Assembly: GCA_003116995.1 (NCBI GenBank)
Contig: BDSL01000117.1
Location: forward strand, 1-64,000
Source of the DNA: Yamagishiella unicocca
Taxonomy: Eukaryota; Chlorophyta; Chlorophyceae; Chlamydomonadales; Volvocaceae
Length of the DNA: 64,000 bases
Direction: 5' to 3'
Made by a program: the position numbers and the translations under genes. Shown in pieces: positions 31,809-43,700 of this stretch. The notes below the pieces were generated by a model, which was not told the DNA's origin, made no database searches, and saw only the letters and a program-made list of their open reading frames with translations. The first letter of the stretch is position 1. The number at the start of each line of letters is the position of its first letter.

Positions 31809-33247
31809 ATGCCATCGCTCGGCTCGTTCCAGGACTACTTGAGCGCGGCTGTGACGCTGAAGGTGGGTTGGCATACAGGGACCTGCGCAAGGGGTTATCA
31901 CTGCACGCGGTGCATCACGCTTGCAATGTATGGCCGTGCGCGGCGCTGCAAGCAGACGGCCCTGGTCAAGGCAAAGCCTGGTAGACAAGAATGGGAGCAG
32001 GCGCCTCCGTTCCTGCGCTGCACGGCGGCATCTGCTGAGTGCGTGGAGCGCGCGCGGCAGGGCGGCTTCAGCATCCAGTACAGCACGGCGTTGCAGCTTA
32101 AGGAGAAGGGCAACGAGCTTGTGGCAAAGGTGCGCTGGCGGAGTAGGAACTGGGGCCGGAGCGCGTTAATGGGGCGGGAGGGGAGTCGTCCATCTGGTCT
32201 CCTCCCAGCCCCATCCCTTGCCATGTGGGTCAGCTTCTTCTCCGTTGCCACATGCCGCCTTGAGGACTGGACGCGTGGCATGCAGTATCCTTGTCATCCT
32301 AACCACCTCTTAACTACCTCAGGAGCTGCTCGCGAGCCCACAGCAACGTTACCCACGAGGGAGTTGGGGTATTGGGTTACGGGCAGCCGGGAGACGCTGA
32401 AGCACCACTGCCGCTGCTGCCACATTGATCCCCCCCAGGATCCCGAAGCGGCTCTGGGGCTCTACGTACAGGCCCTGTCCGTGTTCCTGTGGTTTGACCG
32501 GGGGCCTGATAAGGCGGCCGAGGATGTGCCGCTGGTGTGCGCGGCGGACAAGCTCAAGGGAGGGGAGCAGGAGCAGGTCCGTGGGGCCGCCAAGCGCTGC
32601 TAGGTTTGGAGGGTTGCGAGGAAGGGCAGCTTTGGAAGGGGGGTTTTATAAGAGAACCCGCGAATCCACGGCCGACAAACCGAGGGCGGTGGTGGTGGTG
32701 GTCCAGGGGGGGCTGTGTGAGCCTCAGCTTGCGAGGCGGGCGTGAGGTGGTAGGTATCGTTCCCCTTCGCAGGGGGCAGTGAAGATCATACAGGTCGGGC
32801 AGGAACCCGGTTGTGTGTGTGGGGGGGGCGGGTCCCTGTCAATCAGTCACGGGTGTCCGGCATTCAGGAAAACCTGGGAGGAAGGACAGGCGGAGGTCTG
32901 CCGTACGACCGCACGGCAGCTTGGTCGTACAACAGCGTGGGGAAGTCTTGGGCTGCGGCATTGCCTATTGCCACTTCTGGCAGCCTGGGAGTCGCTGAGC
33001 ATGTGTGCGCGAGGCGATGATGGGGGCGGTGGTCTTGTCGTGGTCGTGCTGGTGCTGCAGGTTGAAGGTGCGCCGGCAAGCACATCCACCACCTCTCCAG
33101 AACCTTCGCCGCGCCCGTTCCCGCCGTCCTGCCTCAGGCGCACCACCTGCTGTCGATCTCGTTCTGCAACGCAGCGGCCTGCCTGCTGCAGATGGGGATG
33201 ACAGCGGATGCGGCGTACGCGTGCAGGTGGGTGGCTGCCTGGCTGAG

Positions 33248-33278
<31 letters not shown>

Positions 33279-36065
33279 GTGGGTGGGTGGATGGGTGGAT
33301 GGGTGGATGGGTGGATGGGTGGATGGGTGGCTGCCTGGGTGGCTAGGTGGGGAGACTCGGTGATCGCGCGGGGGGATGGATGGGTGGGTGGGTGATTCTG
33401 TGCGGAATATGTATCTCGGGCGGTGGTGCTCGGCAATGCTTTCCCTCGGGTTTTCTTTGGCAGAGTTCGATAGTCCGATAAAAGTATCACCAGGCCCCTA
33501 TGACGGACGGACTCCCCCCGTCGGGATGGTGGCATAGCCGCGCGCAGCCCGGACGGGCACACCGCGCACATACGTGCCACCTGGTTTGTTCGCCGCTGCC
33601 TGCCGCGCGGCACCCAGCGGACACGTGACCGCGCCCACCCGGCGGCGGGCGGGTCCTGATGCGGTCAGGCGGGCCCTATGGCCGTCGCGAATCTCCCTCC
33701 AGGCCACTCCAGGCCAGCATGCGTGGTCGACTGTTCGCAGAAAGGTGTACGGCCTGCCTGGCGCCTGCCGTACCTCCCCACCCTGCCCCGTCCCGTAGCA
33801 AAGCGCTCAAGTACGACCCGTACAACGTCAAGGCGCTGTACCGACGAGCCATCGCGCACCGGGACACCAACACCACCGCGGGCCTGGAGGCTGCTGCCGC
33901 GGACCTGGCCGCAGCCAACCAGCTGGAGCCGGCCAACAGCGAGGTGCGGGCGGCGCTGAACGCCGTCCAGCTGGAGCTGCGGCAGCACCGCAGGTGCGAG
34001 ATTCGAAGGAGCGAAATTTGAATTTGAATTCGGACGAAGATCTGGATCCGGTTCCACGAGGCCGGCCGCCGCGAACACACGGCTGGTGCGGGGCCTGCTG
34101 GCGGGCATGCCCCCAGGCCGCGCTGGCGCCGACCCATCGCCGAGTCACGACATAGGGCCCGTCAGCGCGCCTCTTTGCATGCGATATCGCGCTAAGATTC
34201 GTGCGATATCGCACTAAGGGGGAAGGGGCACGAGGGCTTTGTGGAGGTCTACAGCGGGCTCTGCATGGGACCAATGCGGCGGGAAGGGCGTGGGGGAAAT
34301 GGCAGAGCATGGCCGGGGAAGCGCACGGGGTCTGGGGGGTACCACCTCGCGGAGCCGGCGGTCAACGTGGCACGCGCCGTGCATTCTGAGCCGTGCCCTC
34401 CGTCTCAGCGTTGACGTGCGTGGCACGGTGCATGGAGGGTGAGGCGTGTGGCGGACTAGCAGCCGAACCAGTGCTGCAAGCAACAGCAAGGGTCGGCTGC
34501 ATCAGGGGGGGCCATGAAGGGTTCGAGGAAGACCCGTGGATGCCCGAAAAAACCGTTTAGAACAGACGTTTTGAGATGCGTGCTGGAGAACTGGGTTGGG
34601 GATACTAAAGCCGAAGGTCGTAATATGACCTTCGGCGGCCATGAAAGGTGAGCTACGGTACCTAGGGCAGCCGATGCGGAGTCAGGATTCCCCCACATCA
34701 CAACCCCTTGATCATTGTCTCGCCGCCCCACGCTCACCGCCGCGACGGCCCGGCCGCCACCCCCCTGGTGCTTTCAGGCAGGAGCGTGGCTTGTACGGCA
34801 ATATGTTTGAGCGGGGGGAGCTGTACGACGAGCCGGGCGGCAGCGGTGTGGGGGCCGCCGGGGGAGGCGTCGGACCCGCGCGGCGGCCGCCTGCGGGCAG
34901 GGGTGCGGCCACGTCGGCAGCAGCGACTGGGGAGTTTGAGGACGGCGACGAGGATGAGCCCGGCGGAGGGCTGGATCCAGAGGACCTGCTCTTCCTGGAT
35001 CCGGTAGCGCGAAAGGTGCGCTTTGGGGCGCAGCCTCTTGTCATGCTTCGTTACATCATGCCGCATGTGTAGGCGGAAGACAAGGTGGTTCGCCGCAGTG
35101 AGCTGACGGGTGGTTACGTAGCCTCCTGCTGCCGCGGTCCTTTTTGGCTGGCGGCTGCTCGCTGGTGGTCCGGCCCGCCGGCACGGCACGCACCGGCTCT
35201 GACACTTCCCCCTCTCCTACACACGCACATGCGCCAACTAGAACACACGGCTCACGGCTCACGTCGAATAAACGGTTCTTTTTACAACAACAACCCCCCC
35301 CACACACACACGCGCACACGCACACCCTCCTGCCGCAGGCCGAGTCCGCGGTTGCCTCTCGCGAGGCCGACCTGGTGATGCGCACCATGCAGCGCTCGCT
35401 GGCCCGCAGCCGCAACCGCAAGCTGGCGCAGCGGCTGGATGCGGAACGGGCGCAGAGGGCGGGGCGCTTCCCCTGGTGGGCGGTGCCCTGGTGGGCGTAC
35501 GTGCTCATCGGTCTGCACCTGGCCTACCGCCTCATCAAGGTATGGGGGGAGCGGTGGTGGCGGGCAGGGGCGGAGGGGGTGACGTGGGTACCCGGGTGGG
35601 GTGAAAGGAAGACCCCACAGGGATGGGGTGGGGGAGTGAACTGGGTGGGGTTTCGAGGGAGGCCCGTGGATGCCTGAAAAAAACGTTTAGCAACAGGAGT
35701 GAACTGGGTGGGGTGGGTGGGGTGGAGAGAAGGCCCGGTTGGTGAGAGGACCGGGGTGAGGGGGGGGCTGGGCGGGCGTGGGCTGCTGGAGGCATGTGGA
35801 GTCGTCCTGGGGCGTGGCAAGCTACGGAGGCCGAGTGGGCGCGTGAGGGCGGGCGGGGAGGGCGTACTGAGGGGAGGGAGGGGGCGGTATGGCCGGGGTG
35901 CTGACCCTGCTGAGGGCGGGGTATTACCTAACGGCTGTGTGTGCTTGGTCGCAGATGTGGAGGGTCCCTGTCCCCGTCTCCGGCGGTGGCGGATTACTAG
36001 CTGGCGACACCCACACCCAGGCGCCTCTCCTCTCAGATGGACCCGTGGGTCACGTGGAGCTGTGA
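31809..36065 (+). CDS. TPR protein with C-terminal membrane anchor
   Basis: Eight exons: 31809-31862, 32001-32129, 32439-32576, 33138-33226, 33799-33993, 34778-35015, 35339-35539, 35955-36065. They join in frame to 384 aa. Residues about 45-200 form three or more TPR helices: [20 protein letters not shown], then [17 protein letters not shown], then [20 protein letters not shown] and [20 protein letters not shown]. This arrangement is typical of cochaperone/FKBP-type TPR modules. [15 protein letters not shown] follows, then a Gly/Asp/Glu-rich linker, a basic helix rich in Arg, and a hydrophobic Trp-rich segment ([18 protein letters not shown], about 326-345) that should anchor the C-terminus in a membrane. 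The exact function is unknown. The last exon is uncertain: an equally good acceptor before 36037 would give a different Arg/Gln/Gly-rich tail ending at 36228. Exon 2 could also start a few codons later. Confidence 0.85.
33233..33395. repeat. Microsatellite (TGGC)n/(TGGG)n/(TGGATGGG)n
   Basis: A compound tetranucleotide array, GGCTGGCTGGCTGGCTGGCT followed by GGGTGGGTGGATGGGTGGAT, lies just inside the TPR-gene intron 33227-33798. Confidence 0.9.
34522..34645 (+). repeat. Dispersed intron element, family A, long copy
   Basis: Starts TTCGAGGAAGACCCGTGGAT and runs through CCGTTTAGAACAGACG, GCTGGAGAACTGGG and GGGGATACTAAAG. It ends in a palindrome, CCGAAGGTCGTAATATGACC then TTCGG. The copy at 63838-63955 shares the same order and a similar GACGAAGGTCGTAGATCGACC-type end. 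It lies within TPR-gene intron 33994-34777, gene-sense. Confidence 0.85.
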
Positions 36066-37791
36066 TCGGGGTCGTCAGGAAGAGAGGCAGGGCGGCAGGC
36101 AGGGAGAGAGCGGGGAGGGAGGCAGGCAGGCAGGCAGGGAGGCAGGCAGGCAGGGAGGCAGGCAGGGAGGCAGGCAGGGACAGCGCCTTGAAGCGCATTG
36201 CAGCCGTGGACTGGGGCTAGGTGCATGAGTGATGAACTGAACGGATGAGCGGCGTGAGAGGTAGGGAGCGGCGGGGTGCAGCGGAGTGCAGTGGGGCTGC
36301 GGGGCCGCAAGCGCGTCTTGGTGGCGTCCTTGTGTGTTTGGAGGGGAGTGTTGTAAGCGGGAGCGAGCAGCGGCCCTGAGGGCTGCCGTGTGGAGGACGC
36401 GTCCCATGCCGTTGCGTGCTCGCCTTTGCATTGGTCGGTGAGTGGTTGGGCTAAGAGGACGGCAGCAGCCGTGAGCCATGGCGCCGTGGGTCGCAGTCTT
36501 TGCGTGCGGCCGTCGCTACCGCCAGCGCGGGCGCGGCAACGCGGTGAGGGCGGGCGAGGCGTTTGCGTGACAGGCGAGTGGTCTGGGCAAGCGCAGTGGC
36601 GCATATTGCATAGTGGCGCATAGTGGATGTGAACGTAGTAAGGTATTTTCCAAGTCGAAAGTGGAGAGCACCGGTAACATGCCATGGTTTTGAGGTGTCG
36701 GTTGGGAGGGCTCTGTCGTGGTTACCACCTCGGTTCTCGCCTGCCACAGCAGCATTTGCGCCCGCGGTGTCGGAGCGCCCGACCTAAATTAGGAATCCCC
36801 GGCCCGGCGCAAATTAGCTGTGCCGTCATCCGCTGTGTGTGGGGGGAGGGGGGAGATAATGGTCGAACCCTGTCGAACGGCTCATACCCCACGACAGGTC
36901 TGGTAAGCAGATTGTTATTGACGCAGACGGCACGCGTGTCAGGGCGTGTCAGGATGGAGTTAAAGGCGCATAGGCTGGCGTTTCGGCAAACGTGCCCGTG
37001 AGGACGAGTGGGTGTCTGAATACCGGTAATCCTTTTGCTATGTGGTTTGGCATTACTCCAGTTAGCAATCAATACTTTGGCCTTTAATATATAGGCTCAT
37101 AAGAGTCGGTAAGACAGCCACGGAGATGAACGAACAGCAAATTGCCTGGAAGGTGGAAGCGCGGCTTGAATTATACCGGTACGATCCAGCCAGCCTTCAG
37201 TTGGGTACTCTACGTAACTCACCAACCAATCTGGATAGTTCAAGTCCTGACTTTTATTCTAGGTTGCATCTCAGGGAACGACCTGTCGCAAGATAAAGTA
37301 TATTTCTCAAAATGAAGCTTCTTCCCTGAGGTTTTCTTCGACGTACCCCAGGCCGCTAACAATCTCGATGCTTTCCTCACGGCTGTATGTACTGGTTTTC
37401 AGTTCACTTTGATACCTGCTGTCTGCGGTTTGACGGTGAGGCACTGAGGCTAGTCGCGTCTGGCGCACGGCCGGGTATGGCTCAGTTGCTTAGCCACCCA
37501 CTGTTATATTCAATAGTCAGATTCTTGGCATAAACCTCACGACATGTGCAAAATACTATCATACCGGTACTGTTTCTCCCTCCTTGGCGAGACATTGCCC
37601 TTGTGTGTCCTGCAGTTCGAGTTTGGATTCATACTCCAGCACAAAGCGTGCATCAGCCCTTGAAAGCGCGCTTTGGCGCGCGAGCCTGCAGCGCTCCGCA
37701 CCGGACACTGCCCATAGTCCACCTACCCGCCTAGCTCTCGCACCAGCTCCCATACCTCGACAGCCTCCTCACCGCCGCAGCGACCTCCAAG
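36066..37791. other. Intergenic: TPR-gene 3'UTR and EML-like promoter
   Basis: No coding region is supported. A (GGCAGGCA)n purine-rich microsatellite at about 36085-36182 begins 20 bp after the preferred TPR stop (it would be coding in the alternative last exon). TGTAA at 36352-36356 is a good polyadenylation signal for the TPR gene. From about 37000 the sequence is less GC-rich and should hold the promoter and 5'UTR of the next plus-strand gene. Confidence 0.6.
36352..36356 (+). terminator. TGTAA polyadenylation signal, TPR gene
   Basis: TGTAA 287 nt after the preferred stop codon (36065), in the sense strand. It would also serve the alternative stop at 36228. Confidence 0.6.
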
Positions 37792-40700
37792 ATGTCAGGC
37801 ACGATGGGGGACTCAACACGGGCGCGCCTGGGCGGCGCGATCAGGGCGGCGAACGCAGGGGGCGGTGCCGCGGGTGGTGACCGCGCTGGCGGCAATTACG
37901 TCGGCGGCTACGGCGGAGGCCTCGGAGGGACGTGGTCCAAAGCGGCCACCAACCGCGGTACCCCAGGGGGTGACGCTGGCGGCGGTGCTGCCGCTGGCGC
38001 TGGCGGTGGTGCCGCCGCGGGCGGCGGTGGCGGGCCAGCCAGGTTGGTGGAGAGCGCAGCCCTAGGGGGCCACGGGCACTAGCACTAGCAGCCGAACCTG
38101 GGATGTTGCAGGCAGCGCTCGTCCCAAACGTACGAGGGGTGGTGTGGAGTGTGCGGTGTGCGGTGTGTGGTGTGCAAATGCAACCCGCCGCTGGCGGGCT
38201 GGCTCGGTGCGCCATCAGATGCGGTGCAGCCTGATGGGGCGAGTGGACTGCGCCGGCGTGTAGGCCAGCCGGGAGGGGGCGGCGAGACTACCCGGTCACC
38301 CGGGGGGGGGGGTCGTTTGGCGGGAAGGGGACAGCAGCAACAACAGCAGGAACCCTCCCCCCCGGGCTGCGGTTTTAACGCCCCCCCCCGGCTGCGGCAA
38401 ACCGGCCTGGCTAGTGGGCTAACAGCGGCGGCTAGCAAAGATGGCACGACACGGCACACGAGAGTGACTACGCATGCATCCCCACGGGCCCCGCCCCCAC
38501 CTCCGTGACCGCCCACCCCCCGACACCCGGGTTTCCCTCGAACCCCCCGACACCCATGTCGTGTCACCGGGTCTTCTCGGCCCCCCTCCGACGCCTCCCT
38601 CCACAGGCCCCTGTCGGCGAGCCGGCCGCGCCCCAGCTCCGCCGCCAGTGCTATGGGCCAGGGCAGCCCCGGCATGGGGCAGTCGCAGCCTCACAGGGAG
38701 CGGGTCCGGCCCGCCTCGGGCGGCGCCAAGAACGCCTGGGATGAGATGCCCAAGCGAGATCTGCCCCGGGCCCCGCCACATGGGGCGACAAGTGCGTGCG
38801 TGTGTGCGTGTGTGCGTGTGTGCGTGTGTGCGTGTGTGTTTTAAATATGTGTTTTATAAATGCTTTATAAATATGTGTGTGTGTGTGCGTGTGTTTGAAT
38901 GGTTTGGGGGGCGGGAGTGGGATGCTGCGGCGCTTGCGGGGAGAAGCGGAGAGGGGAGTAAGGGGGAGAGGGGAGGGGTGGGCGAGGGCGGCGTGCGGGT
39001 ATTGGTTCGTTCGTTTGGTGCATTGGTCAACCGTACACGGATAGGGGCCGGGGCCTTGCCTTTGCTGGCATTCCTCCCGGCCCTCTCCTCACACCGACAC
39101 CTCCTCACCCCGACCTGCCGCGCAGCCAAGCAAATCAAACCCGCATCCGCCACCCTGGCCGGCGGCAGGACGACCAAGCCCATTTCGGGCATCGGGATGG
39201 ACTTCAAGTCGCCCGGACTGGGCCACATGGAAGCGGTGGGGGGCGCGATGGGTGCGGCCCGCGGCGGGGGGGCGGGGGCCGCCGGGTTCGGCAGCCCCGC
39301 CGGCCTGCCGCCGGCACGGGCCGGCGGCTCCAGGAAGGGGATGCTGTCGTACGACACGGGCCCCGTGCCTATGGGGCGAGCGGCGTTTGCGGAGCAGCAG
39401 GTGGCGGCGGTGGGGGCCCAGGTGGCGGACATGAGCGTGAGGTGCGAGGGGTGGGGTGGGGGAGAGGTGCGGGCTAAGGTGGAGAAGGGGAATGAGGTGA
39501 GGACCGTGGGGGGGTTGGGTAGGAGGAGAGGGTTGGGTTTGACAACATGTGGTGCAGAATACGGCCTGGTTAAGGGAGTGGCGATCCGACCACGGCTACC
39601 TCCCTCATCCCAGCCCCAAACCAGCCCAACCGAACCCCCAACCCGCGCGCCTACAGCGGTGCCGTGGGCGCCCCCGACCTGAGCGACGCTGGCCTGGCCA
39701 TGCTGGAGGACCAGATCCGCGACACCCTGCGAGCGCGGCGGACAGTGTACGAGGACAGCAAGAGCGTGCTGCTCAAAATGTTCAAGTGAGCTCGACACGG
39801 GGGTGTGTGTGGGGGGTAAACGATAATCCGCGAATCCACGGCCGACAAACCCAGGGGGGGAGGGCGAAGAGACCCGGTTACATGACACGGGGCGGAAACG
39901 GAGGCGTCTGTTGGCGTGCGAAGGAAGGGCGGCGGGAGGTGGCGAGCGCACGGGGATGGGCGCGGAGGTGAGAGGGACGATTGCTAGTGCTGCGCAGAGG
40001 CCGCCACCCCTCACTGTTCATCGCCACCGTTAGCCCCAACCACCGCTCTCGCGGCTCCCGCCGCCGCCGCCGCCGCCGCCGCCGTAGGTCCGTTGACGAC
40101 GGCAGCGGCGACGTCAGCTGGGACGAGTTCTGCTCCATGTGCGGGCTGCTGGGCATCGAGTGCAGCGTGCCGGAGGCGCAGCGCCTCTTCGAGCGCTTCG
40201 GCTTCAAGGACCGCCTGCCGTACAACCGCTTCGCAACCATCCTGCTGACTCAGCCCAGCCGTCAGCTGGCGGAGGAGATGCCAAGTGAGTGCGAGCGCCG
40301 CCGCCGCCGCCGCCGCCGCGTGGTTGCGGCTGCGGCTGGGGGGGTCCCCGGTTTGGGCGCGTTGGGCTCAACGGCACCTGGCCTAAGGGTTTCGCCGGGA
40401 CGGGCGCTGGAGGCTTTTGGATTATGTTGTTTCTTTGGATCGGGGTTATCAAGGGGGCGGGAGAGACACTATGACGCTGCCGGGGGGGGGGCGAGGAAGA
40501 CCCGTGGATGCCCGCAAAGGGGAGGGGGGGGCGGGCGCCAGGCCATGGCGGCTGGGGCGCGGTGCTTGCAGGTCCGGGGTGGGTGTGGCGAGAGAAGCCG
40601 CAAGGGGGGCAAGGGGGGATGTGAGGAAAGCCCGTGGGGGCTAGGGGTGGGGCTCAGGAGAGCCGCCAAACGCCAGCATTTGCGTGCATCTCCGAACCAC

Positions 40701-43700
40701 CGCTGCAAACAACCACTGCAAACAACCGCGGTAAACCACTGCTATCGACCGCTGCCCCTACCTCCCCCCCACCCCACCCCCCAGTCCGCGCCGGGCCCTT
40801 CAAGGACGTGAGCGCCGCCAACTTCCACGGCAAGATCAAGGACAAGCGCTGCCGCAAGCCGCTCTACACGCCAACCAACTGGGACCCGCAGGTGCGCCTC
40901 GTGGGCGGGGTGGCTTAGGGTTTAGGGTCTATGGTTTAGGGCTTGGCGAAGAAACCCCCACGGTGATGGGGTGAGGTGCGCCGTGTTGGTTTGGGCCGGC
41001 ACCGTGTTGGTTGGGGCCGGCACCGTGTTGGTTGGGTCCGCCAGGTGACGATCCGTCCACGTCAGCAAGGTACTGTAGGGCCTAGGAGCTTGACGTGCTG
41101 GGTGCGGCTCCGCCTTCCCCCTCGCTCCGAAACAGCCACCACAACACCAGCCACCTCCACCACCACCACCACCGCCACCACCACCTCCACCTCCAACACC
41201 CCCCCCCCGCCCCCCACCCCCGCGCAGGTCGACGGCGCTCGCTCCGCCGAGCTGCCGAACACGCGGCTGGTGCTCAACTTTGTGTACGGCTACAACGGTG
41301 AGACGACGGGGGGTGGCATAAAGACGGGGGGGGGAGGGGAATGGGAGGAAACCCGTGGGGTGGGAAGAGAGAGGAAACCCGTGGGGCGGCTCTGGACGGT
41401 TTATGGGGGGGGCCGCGTCAGGCGGGTTTAGCAGGAGGTGCGTGTGGGTACGTGGCGGTGGTGTGAGCGGGCGGGCCTTTCAGCGGCATGTTTTTAGCTC
41501 CACGTCACCTTTCTCCTTCGGCGCCACCACCCCACCACCTACCCGACCCGCCCCTTCCCCCCCTCCCCCTGCGCCCACTATCCTGTCCTTTTCGTGTCCA
41601 CGGTTTTCACGCCATCCCCCTTCCCGGGTTTTCCGCACAATCCCCTGCCCTCCCCCCCCCGCAGGCAAGGACGCCACCAGCCAGAACCTCTTCTACAACG
41701 CACTCGGCCAGGTGGTGTACTTCGTGGCGGGACTGGCGGTGGTGTACACGCGCCGCAGCGGGGGGGCCGCAGCGGCGGCACATCCGGACGCCGCCGCCGG
41801 CTCGGGCCACTCCCAGCACTTCTTCCTGGGCCACACCGACGACATTAAGGCGCTGGCGGTGTGCCCGGCGGAGGTGGACGTCAACGGCAAGAAGTTCCCG
41901 CCCAGGACCATCGCCGCCACGGCGCAGGTGCGGGGGTGGGTTTCGAGGAAGACCCGTGGATGCCAGGAAAAACCGTGCGGGGTTGGGTGTGGTGGTGGGG
42001 GTGGCATAAAAGCCGTTGACGCGAAAGGGACAGGACAGTTGGCGCATGGTCGGCGGACACCTAGTTTGTGGGCGGATGGGGGGGTCCCGACGCGACGACC
42101 CGGACGGCGGCGTTTTATTAGCTCGGTGGGGGGTTGCGAGCAGGTGGGTGAGTTTGGAGGGCACCCGGAATCCACGACACGTCGACCCTGCACGCCTCGA
42201 CCGCACCACCCCTGACCCCCCGCACTCCTTCCCCCCCTCCGGCTAGCACTTACTTCTTCCCTAGTTCCATACCACGGGATTCCCCTCTGTAACCATCCCC
42301 ACATCCACTCCGCCAACGCGGCTCTGTCTCCGGCCCCTCCTCCTCCTCCTCCCCCTCTGCTCCGCACCAACGGGTGCACCAAGCGTTTCCTAATCTGTTA
42401 TACCCGTTAAAGTGCCGTCCCGCGGGTCTCCTCCCTCTTCCCCCTTCCACATGGGCGGCCCCAGGTGAGCAGCCACGACGAGGGCCCCTACATCTGCGTG
42501 TGGGACTCCAGGGTGGGCTCGCAGCAGGGCGAGCCGCAGCTGGCTCGACTGGCCTTCCGCAAGGAGGACCGGGGCTTCTCGGCGCTGGGGTTCAGCTCGG
42601 ACGGAGTCTACCTGACGGCGGTTGCCAACGACAACGGTCACACGGTGTACGTGTACGACTGGCGGCGCAACCGAATGGACGGCCAGGGCAGGGGGCAGAT
42701 GGGCGACCCGCCGCAGGTAGGGGGGTGGGGGGGCAGGGGGGCAGGTCGAGGGGGGGGGTCGAGGAAGCCCCGTGGATGCCCGAAAAAAACGTTTAGAACA
42801 GACGTTTTGAGATGCATGCTGGAGAACTGAGGAGGGGGGGGAGGGAGGTTTTGGTGCGGAGGGCAGGAGAGGGAGGGTTTCGAGGAAGGAGAGGGAGGGA
42901 GGGGGACCTTGGGGGAGGGGACGGAAGCGGGAGTGGCAGGGCGCTGTGATGTGGTGTTAATGCCGCTGACGTCGCCACGTTGTTAGCTGGCTTAGCTTGT
43001 TAGCTCTACCGTGCGAAGGTTGAGGTGATGGACCTGCGCGCTCAGATGGTCCCCATAGCAAGGATGGTGGAAGGCCCCCATCATCCTTTTATCACCACCA
43101 CCACCACCACCACCACCACCACCACCGCCGACGCGCCCCACCTACCCACCTACCCCATCACAATCACCGTCACCATCGCCACCACCAACCCGGGGTTTCT
43201 TCTCTACCCCCCCCCTCCCCGCCCCCCCCCCAGGTGTACGGCGTGGAGTGGAACCCTCACGCCGGCCGCAACCCCCTGGTGCAGCACGCCTTCCTCACGT
43301 ACGGCAAGAAGCACATCAAGATGTGGACCCGCGAGACGGGCCAGTGGGCGGCCAAGCAGCTGAGCACCGGCCGCCTGGACATGCAGAACGTGCACTCCGC
43401 CGCCTGGCTGCCGCCCAGGCAGGAGGGCAGCGCGGAGTGCCTGGTGGTGGCGGGCATGGCGGACGGTCAGCTGTACATTTTCAAGGTGGGGGTTAGGGTT
43501 GGGGGTGCGTCGAGGGCGTGGAGGTGAGGGGGGTTGGGGGGTTTGATAAGGGTGGGGGGCGAGGGGTGGGTGGGTGGGTTGGGGTTGAGAGTAAGGGTCA
43601 GGGTCGGGGGGCTGGGACTGCACCATGCGGCAGTCGGTGAAGGCGTTGACGGCGAGGAAAGGGTGGGTCACCGTGTGTTCTGGAAGAGTGTGCCATGTGT

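Noticed and set aside
40915..40960. Telomere-like TTTAGGG/TTTTAGGG stretches here and near 21995-22012
   Set aside because: Only two or three imperfect units each, inside introns with G-rich composition; not enough for an interstitial telomere.
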